Below, piece by piece: positions 59,266 to 64,000 of a DNA stretch of 64,000 nt. Each line of letters opens with the position of its first letter. Position 1 is the first letter of the stretch. The stretch spans positions 25,255,206 through 25,319,205 of the forward strand of contig CM036252.1 of assembly GCA_020698575.1 (NCBI GenBank), read 5' to 3'. Made by a program: the position numbers and the translations under genes. The stretch comes from Bostrychus sinensis (lineage: Eukaryota > Chordata > Actinopteri > Gobiiformes > Eleotridae). Below the pieces are notes generated by a model. That model did no database searches, was not told the origin of the DNA, and worked only from the letters and a program-made list of their open reading frames with translations.

Positions 59266-59485
59266 CTGATCAATGGCATGTAATGCTTCCTTCATCACCT
59301 GTTGATTCTGCTGAAGTCTGCGTTGTTGTTCAATCCGCTGTGTGATTTTTTTTTCTTCATCTTGCCTTAACAACAGTGAAGCCCTGTTGACATCTGACAT
59401 GATGACCACATTCAAACAAAACAAATTTTCCTCAAGCCTTTGTTGCTGTCTCTGCCCAGAAATAAGTAGAGTCGCTAGTAATACG
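59266..59485 (-). CDS. Candidate first coding exon of an unrecognised gene
   Basis: From ATG at 59400 the frame gives exactly 45 codons (MSDVNRASLLLRQDEEKK, then ITQRIEQQRRLQQNQQVMKE, then ALHAIDQ) and meets CAG/GTGAGA, a strong splice donor, at 59266/59265. The peptide is charged and Gln-rich with heptad spacing, probably a short coiled coil. About 85 bases before the ATG could be 5' UTR, and a CCAAT box (59601-59597, - strand) lies about 200 bp upstream in a GC-richer setting (GGCGGAGTAACC). The gene would run left, toward lower coordinates. I recognise no family. It could instead be a transposed gene fragment. Coordinates include the presumed UTR. Confidence 0.45.
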
Positions 59486-59676
59486 GCGTATACTAGTGTT
59501 TAAAGGCAAAACTGCCAGCAGTTCTTCATAAGCGTCATGTGTGTTTCCCATACAAGTTAGCAGCATTCTGTTTCCATCCTGCCCTTTGTTTCTATGATTG
59601 GTTACTCCGCCTGTGATTGTACCGTCCATAGAAATGAAACTCAAGCAAAGTGATACCAGACTAACCTGTTTATATA

Positions 59677-61090
59677 CAGTTGCAAGAAAAAGTATGTGAA
59701 CCCTTTGGAATTCTTTGGATTTCTGCATGACTTGGTCATAAAATGTGGTCTGGTCTTCATCTAAGTCACAACAATAGACAAACACAGTCTGCTTAAACTA
59801 ATGCTGCAAAAATTATATTATTTCATGTTTTTTATTGAACATTTATGTAAACATTCACAGTGCAGGATTGAAAGTATGTGAACTCCTAGGCTAATGACCA
59901 TTTCAAGAGCTAATTGGAGTTAGGTGTCAGTCAACCTGGAGTCCAATCAATATGAGAAGATTGGAGGTATGGGTTAAAGTGGCTCTGCCCAATAAAAAAA
60001 CACACCACACCCCAGTTTAGAGTTTGCTATTCTGCTTGATGTGAACCATGCCTCGCACAAAAGAGCTCTCAGAAGACCTACAAGTAAGAATTGTTGACTT
60101 GCATAAAGATGGAAATGGTTACAAAAGTAAAAGCACTGATGTTCATGAGTACACGGTACAACAGACAGTCTATAAATGGATAAAGTTCAGCACTGCTGCT
60201 ACTCTCCCTAGGAGTGGTTGTCCTGTGAAAATGACTGCAAGAGCACAGCGTAGAATGCTGAATGAGGTGAAGAAGAATCCTAGAGTGTCAGCTAAAGACT
60301 TACAAAAATCTCAAAAAGCTAACAAAGATGTTAGCTTGTGCCAGCAACAAGAATGACTTTCATGGGAGGACACCATGGAGGAAGCCACAGCTGTCCCAAA
60401 AAAAATTATGCTGCACATTTAAAGTTTGCAAAAGAGCTCCTAAATGTTCCATAGCACTATTGGCAAAATATTCTGTGGACAGATGAAACCAAAGTAGAGT
60501 TGTTTGGAAGGAACACACAACGCTATGAGTAGAGAAAAAAAGGCACAGCACACCAACATCAAAACACCATCCCCACTGTGTAGTATGGTGGAGAGGGCAT
60601 CATGGTTTGGGTCATGGCTTTGTTGCGTCAGGGCCTGGACAACTTGCTATCATCAACAGTAAAATGAATTCCCAAGTTTATCCAAACATTTTGCAGGAAA
60701 ACTTAAGACCATCTGTCCACCAACTGAAGATCAACAGAGGATGGGTGATGCAACAAGGACAACAACCCCAAACATAGAAGCAAATCAACAACAGAATGGC
60801 TTCAACCGAAGAAAATAGACTTTCTGGAGTGGCCTACTACAGAAAACATTTGGTTGAGGTTATTGCTGCCAAAGGAAGGTCAACCAGTTATTAAATTCAA
60901 AGGTTCACATACTTTTTAAAATCCTGCACTGTGAATGTTCAATAAAAACATGAAAATATATAATTTTTTGCAGCATTAGTTTAAGCAGATTTTGTTGTGA
61001 CTTAGATGAAGATCAGATCACATTTTATGACCAAATCATGCAGAAATCTAAGTGATTCTAAAGGGTCCACATACTTTTTTCTTGTAACTG
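59677..61090 (+). mobile_element. Tc1/mariner element with long inverted repeats
   Basis: The ends read CAGTTGCAAGAAAAAGTATG and, from the other side, CAGTTACAAGAAAAAAGTAT, flanked by TA at 59675-59676 and 61091-61092. The inverted repeats are about 200 bp. Each contains an outer and an inner copy of AAAGTATGTGAAC (near 59690 and 59873 on the left; 60905 and 61070 on the right), the IR/DR arrangement known for Tc1 elements such as Sleeping Beauty. The interior holds a broken transposase. At 1414 bp the copy is nearly full length for Tc1 families. Confidence 0.93.
60048..60900 (+). pseudogene. Broken Tc1 transposase
   Basis: The ATG at 60048 opens 102 codons of the paired-like helix-turn-helix DNA-binding region (MPRTKELSEDLQVRIVDLHK; later RSGCPVKMTARAQRRML; NPRVSAKDLQ) before a stop at 60356. 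Catalytic-domain sequence persists in other frames: an LWTDETKVELFGRN-like segment near 60470-60510 holding the first Asp, VWYGGEGIMVWVM-like near 60590, and a QQD-ND-like segment near 60750 shifted by an extra base. Frameshifts and stops abolish a full DDE protein of about 340 residues. Confidence 0.88.
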
Positions 61091-61092
61091 TA

Positions 61093-62030
61093 GAATAGGA
61101 AAAGAGTCTGGCTGGCTAAGCTAGGGCACTATATCTTTACCATTGCTTCTGATGTTAATATAAGGAAATACCGCTTTTTTACATGCACCCAGACACATTT
61201 TGATCAATATGTTTTTTGGCTATGATTTTATGGGCTGGCAACTTGTAATATCACATTTTTCATAATTTATTCTTTCATCTCTTGAAATAACTTGACCTAG
61301 TTTATAATCAACCAGATGTTTCTTCCAGTGTTATTACGCCGAACAATTTTAATCATAGTTCAGTCAAAATCATCCTATTAAAATTGTTTACAACTTTTTG
61401 AGTGCACTTAATACATTTCCCGTTAATAACTTGATTACATGTCACTGTGCTGTATCAGACAGTTTTTCTCTCCCTGTCGTTATATTAAAAACCTAATTAA
61501 GTTTCCTGCAGTAACTGAAGTGCTGTGTTTACAGATCTGCATTATTCTAACAAAGAGCTAAGCTGCTGCCCAGAGAACGAACGACTAGGCTCTCCAGAGA
61601 AAGCAGCGCAAAGATAAGCCACACAAGTGCATTTGCTAATCTAAACCCAGCACACAGTTCCATTTGAGAAGAGCGCCACATTCCCATAAATCATGGCTAA
61701 TCTGTGTTTGCCTTTTAGTTAGTGCTGGAGCCGATTCACCAAATGGAGGATGAAGGTCATGGTCAGGTTGGTTCTGTCAGCCTCACTGAACATAAAGCAG
61801 GCGTACAGCACCAGCTAACCGGTTACATAAAGCTTTTATTGAGTTAGGCTCCCGCTGGGACACTTCAGAGGTACACAGCTGGACATTTAGATTGTCAGCA
61901 CTTCATGGAAAAAAAGGTACGGAGACGTGGGTCTGCTCTGTAGGTGGGAGTTCTTTGCTATTTCTTGATTGGTAATGAAAGAGGGACATAATTAAGACTG
62001 CTCTATACTACTCTGATCAACAATCCAGTA
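61093..62030. other. Unassigned DNA with a SINE tail at its left edge
   Basis: 61121-61145 carries the GGCACTATATCTTTACCATTG tail of the 8.65-kb SINE family, just outside the Tc1 element. No gene follows. The stretch 61490-61760 has balanced composition, no repeat signature and several homeodomain-like TAAT cores, so it may be regulatory. That is a guess pending a comparison with other fish. Confidence 0.35.
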
Positions 62031-62200
62031 AACATTTTGTCGGTCCCAAGCCTGAATAAACGGAGAGGCTTGCATTAGGAAAGGCATCCGGAGTAAAACC
62101 TATACCAAATGAATATGCAATTGGCCAAAGTGACCGCAATACTGAAACAGCAGAGGTGGTTGGAGGCAGATGATTTGCTGTGGTGACCATTAAGCAACCA
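62031..62200 (+). mobile_element. RTE-type LINE 3' end fragment
   Basis: TCGGTCCCAAGCCTGAATAA, GGAAAGGCATCCGGAGTAAA, ACCTATACCAAATGAATATG and GCTGTGGTGACC follow the RTE-type 3' signature in order. This is the most complete of the five copies in the window. No coding sequence is present. Confidence 0.7.
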
Positions 62201-62505
62201 AAATGAAAGTGTCCATTAATTCTGTCCATGTTTTCTGATTGGTTGAATGTCTATCCAGCTGCATACAGAGGTGGCTTTTTTCTGCTTATGTTGGTATTGG
62301 CTCATTGGAAATCAAACTTCAATCCACAGAGAGCAGACTCAAGCATTGTATAGACCAGAAAATCATTTTGGCAATATGTGGCCTGTTAGCCATCTAAAAC
62401 ATCTCTTTTTCATTTGTGTGTTTGGTGGGAGCCCCCTTTTAGCACCATCATCAGGATTAAATGCCAGGAAATCTTAATTTTTTATTAATTACTTTTATTA
62501 GCTGA

Positions 62506-62645
62506 GGGCGGCAGTGGTGGAGTGGTTTATGTGTTTGATCAACAACCTCGCCAGAAGCACATACTGTCCTTGGGCAAGACACTTAACCCATATTGCATAC
62601 AGTAGCTTGAATAGCTGCACGCTTGCAGTGTGACTGACACAACAC
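62506..62645 (+). repeat. SINE head and partial body
   Basis: GCGGCAGTGGTGGAGTGGTT (a tRNA-like start), then CCTTGGGCAAGACACTTAAC and GCAGTGTGACTG match the body of the SINEs at 12.2, 20.8 and 47.2 kb. The L2-type tail is missing. Confidence 0.6.
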
Positions 62646-64000
62646 TGATAATTGTATTAAGAGAAAGTAATAAAGAAGTAAAGAAAGTAGCAAAAAATAT
62701 TGAAGAAAATTCAAATTTTGAAAAATGTTTGATTGATAAAAAAACTGCCATCCACCAAGTTTTAGAAATGCTGACTATCATTACACAGTTTAGGGGAGGG
62801 TTGAGTTAAAAATACTTCATATTCTAAAAGTATCAGAGCATCTATCAGTAATAAACAGCTAATGGGTAATAATAGGGTGAGAGCAGAATGCCAGAACAGC
62901 TACTCCCATGTTCCCATGGCCAAGGCAAAAATAGCTTAGTTTCTGTCTGCTGGCACTGAAAAGACTGACATCAAAGAAAAGTGGAAATATTCTCTGTGCA
63001 GCACGCTCTAAAAGTGAGCTGACAGACGCTTTTTTAAGGTTGGTAAAATTACTTTGAATATCTGCGTGGGTTTGCTTCGCTGCTTTCTAAATGCACGCAG
63101 AGCAAAGAAACAGACTAATTTGGAAGATTTGGAGGGAACGCACTCAGGGGCATTGTTACTTTTGTATCTGAAATAATGTGGCCGTCCGGGGAGTCAGAGA
63201 GAGAGAGAGAGATGGCACAGCACACAGTCTGTGATTACTGTTGTGTGACAAAATCTTGAGCTACAGGCGGTGATGTATGGATAAGAAGATAATATAATAA
63301 GATTTCATTGTTTGTCATTTATAATGGACCGCTTCCATCAAGGTCTCAGTCCCCAACAACAACATAAACAACACATACATTACAACAAGCTTAGTGTTCA
63401 CATTGGCCAACCAACTGATCCTACAATATGAAAAATCCTGTTGTCAACGTTTAGCCATGTTTTCCTTTTTAGCACTGTATTGATGATATAAGTAAATATA
63501 AACCTTTTACCTTTCTCTGTATGGGCTGAATATTTTCATCTTCAAAATCCTTAATATTAAAGCCTAAATTGCGTTCTATAGATTCCTATTATACTCTGCT
63601 ATAAAAAAAAAACACACTTATTTTATTATACACCTTTTATTATATGCTTTTAATTTATAACATATGACAAAATAAAGCATAAATCTAATCCGATGGTATA
63701 GCTTTGGTCAGAAGGAACAGAAACTGAAAACTTAATCTGACAAGAACTCAGCTCTGAGACTCACACTGTTCTTTTCCTTGTGCTGTCCTTGATGTGTTGG
63801 AATCTTTACAATTTCCTTGCAGCAGAGCCAGTATGAGCTGCAGCTCGCCCAGTGCTTCAGAACAAGGCTGGTAAAAGGCAGCCAGGACTGTCTGTCACAA
63901 TACAAGATCACCATGCTGTTCACATTCACGCTAGAGCACAAACTGCACATTCCTTATAGATGACTGTGTAATGAGAACTGCATTATTCTGTGGGCTGGTC
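62646..64000. other. Unassigned DNA
   Basis: No gene is recognised. A short GA run lies at 63197-63211 and a poly-A at about 63603-63612. The two - strand frames (62539-62781 and 63732-63950) have no recognisable domain. Confidence 0.4.

Noticed and set aside
59432..59785. 117-codon frame on the - strand
   Set aside because: It begins within the Tc1 inverted repeat and crosses its boundary into the presumed upstream region of the candidate exon; no domain is seen.

Overview
The window is AT-rich, repeat-dense vertebrate nuclear DNA, most likely from a teleost fish. The evidence is a mix of repeats typical of fish: tRNA-headed and 5S-rRNA-headed SINEs with L2-type tails, RTE-type 3' ends, a Tc1 element with long inverted repeats, several hAT miniature elements, and long GT/CA/CTA microsatellites. 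Two intact intronless coding regions also have clear vertebrate relatives. There is no sign of prokaryotic organisation.

Two genes are secure. (1) A somatostatin receptor of the SSTR1/4/6 group lies on the + strand at 15268-16374 (368 residues). Its sequence looks like SSTR4/SSTR1. As SSTR4 is reported lost from teleosts and SSTR6 retained, sstr6 is my preferred subtype. A possible non-coding first exon ends at a consensus donor at 2991, giving an intron of about 11.4 kb to an acceptor at 14409. (2) A CD248 (endosialin)-like type I membrane protein lies on the - strand at 43561-45855 (764 residues). It has a C-type lectin domain, a CCP-like module, five EGF-like modules, a mucin-like stalk and a strongly endosialin-like cytoplasmic tail. 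A very G-rich tract sits about 330 bp upstream of its start. A third, unrecognised gene may begin on the - strand near 59.5 kb: a 45-codon exon with a good donor, a CCAAT box upstream, and a possible last exon with AATAAA at 58.3-58.6 kb.

Layout: 1-2.7 kb, a microsatellite and two nested DNA-transposon relics; 2.7-14.4 kb, the candidate receptor first exon and a repeat-filled intron; 14.4-19.4 kb, the receptor and its possible 3' region; 19.4-34.4 kb, a gene-poor block with SINEs, a 5S-derived SINE and LINE scraps; 34.45-38.3 kb, a degenerate LINE inserted into an older dispersed repeat; 38.3-43.5 kb, repeats including a hAT miniature element nested in another copy of that older repeat; 43.5-46.3 kb, cd248 and its upstream region; 46.3-58 kb, a gene-poor block with an inverted SINE pair and a hAT miniature element with a perfect 8-bp target duplication; 58-61.1 kb, the candidate new gene and a Tc1 element; 61.1-64 kb, repeats and unassigned DNA.

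The two secure genes have no obvious functional link: one is a Gi-coupled neuropeptide receptor, the other a stromal/perivascular surface glycoprotein. Most other open frames are chance or repeat-derived.
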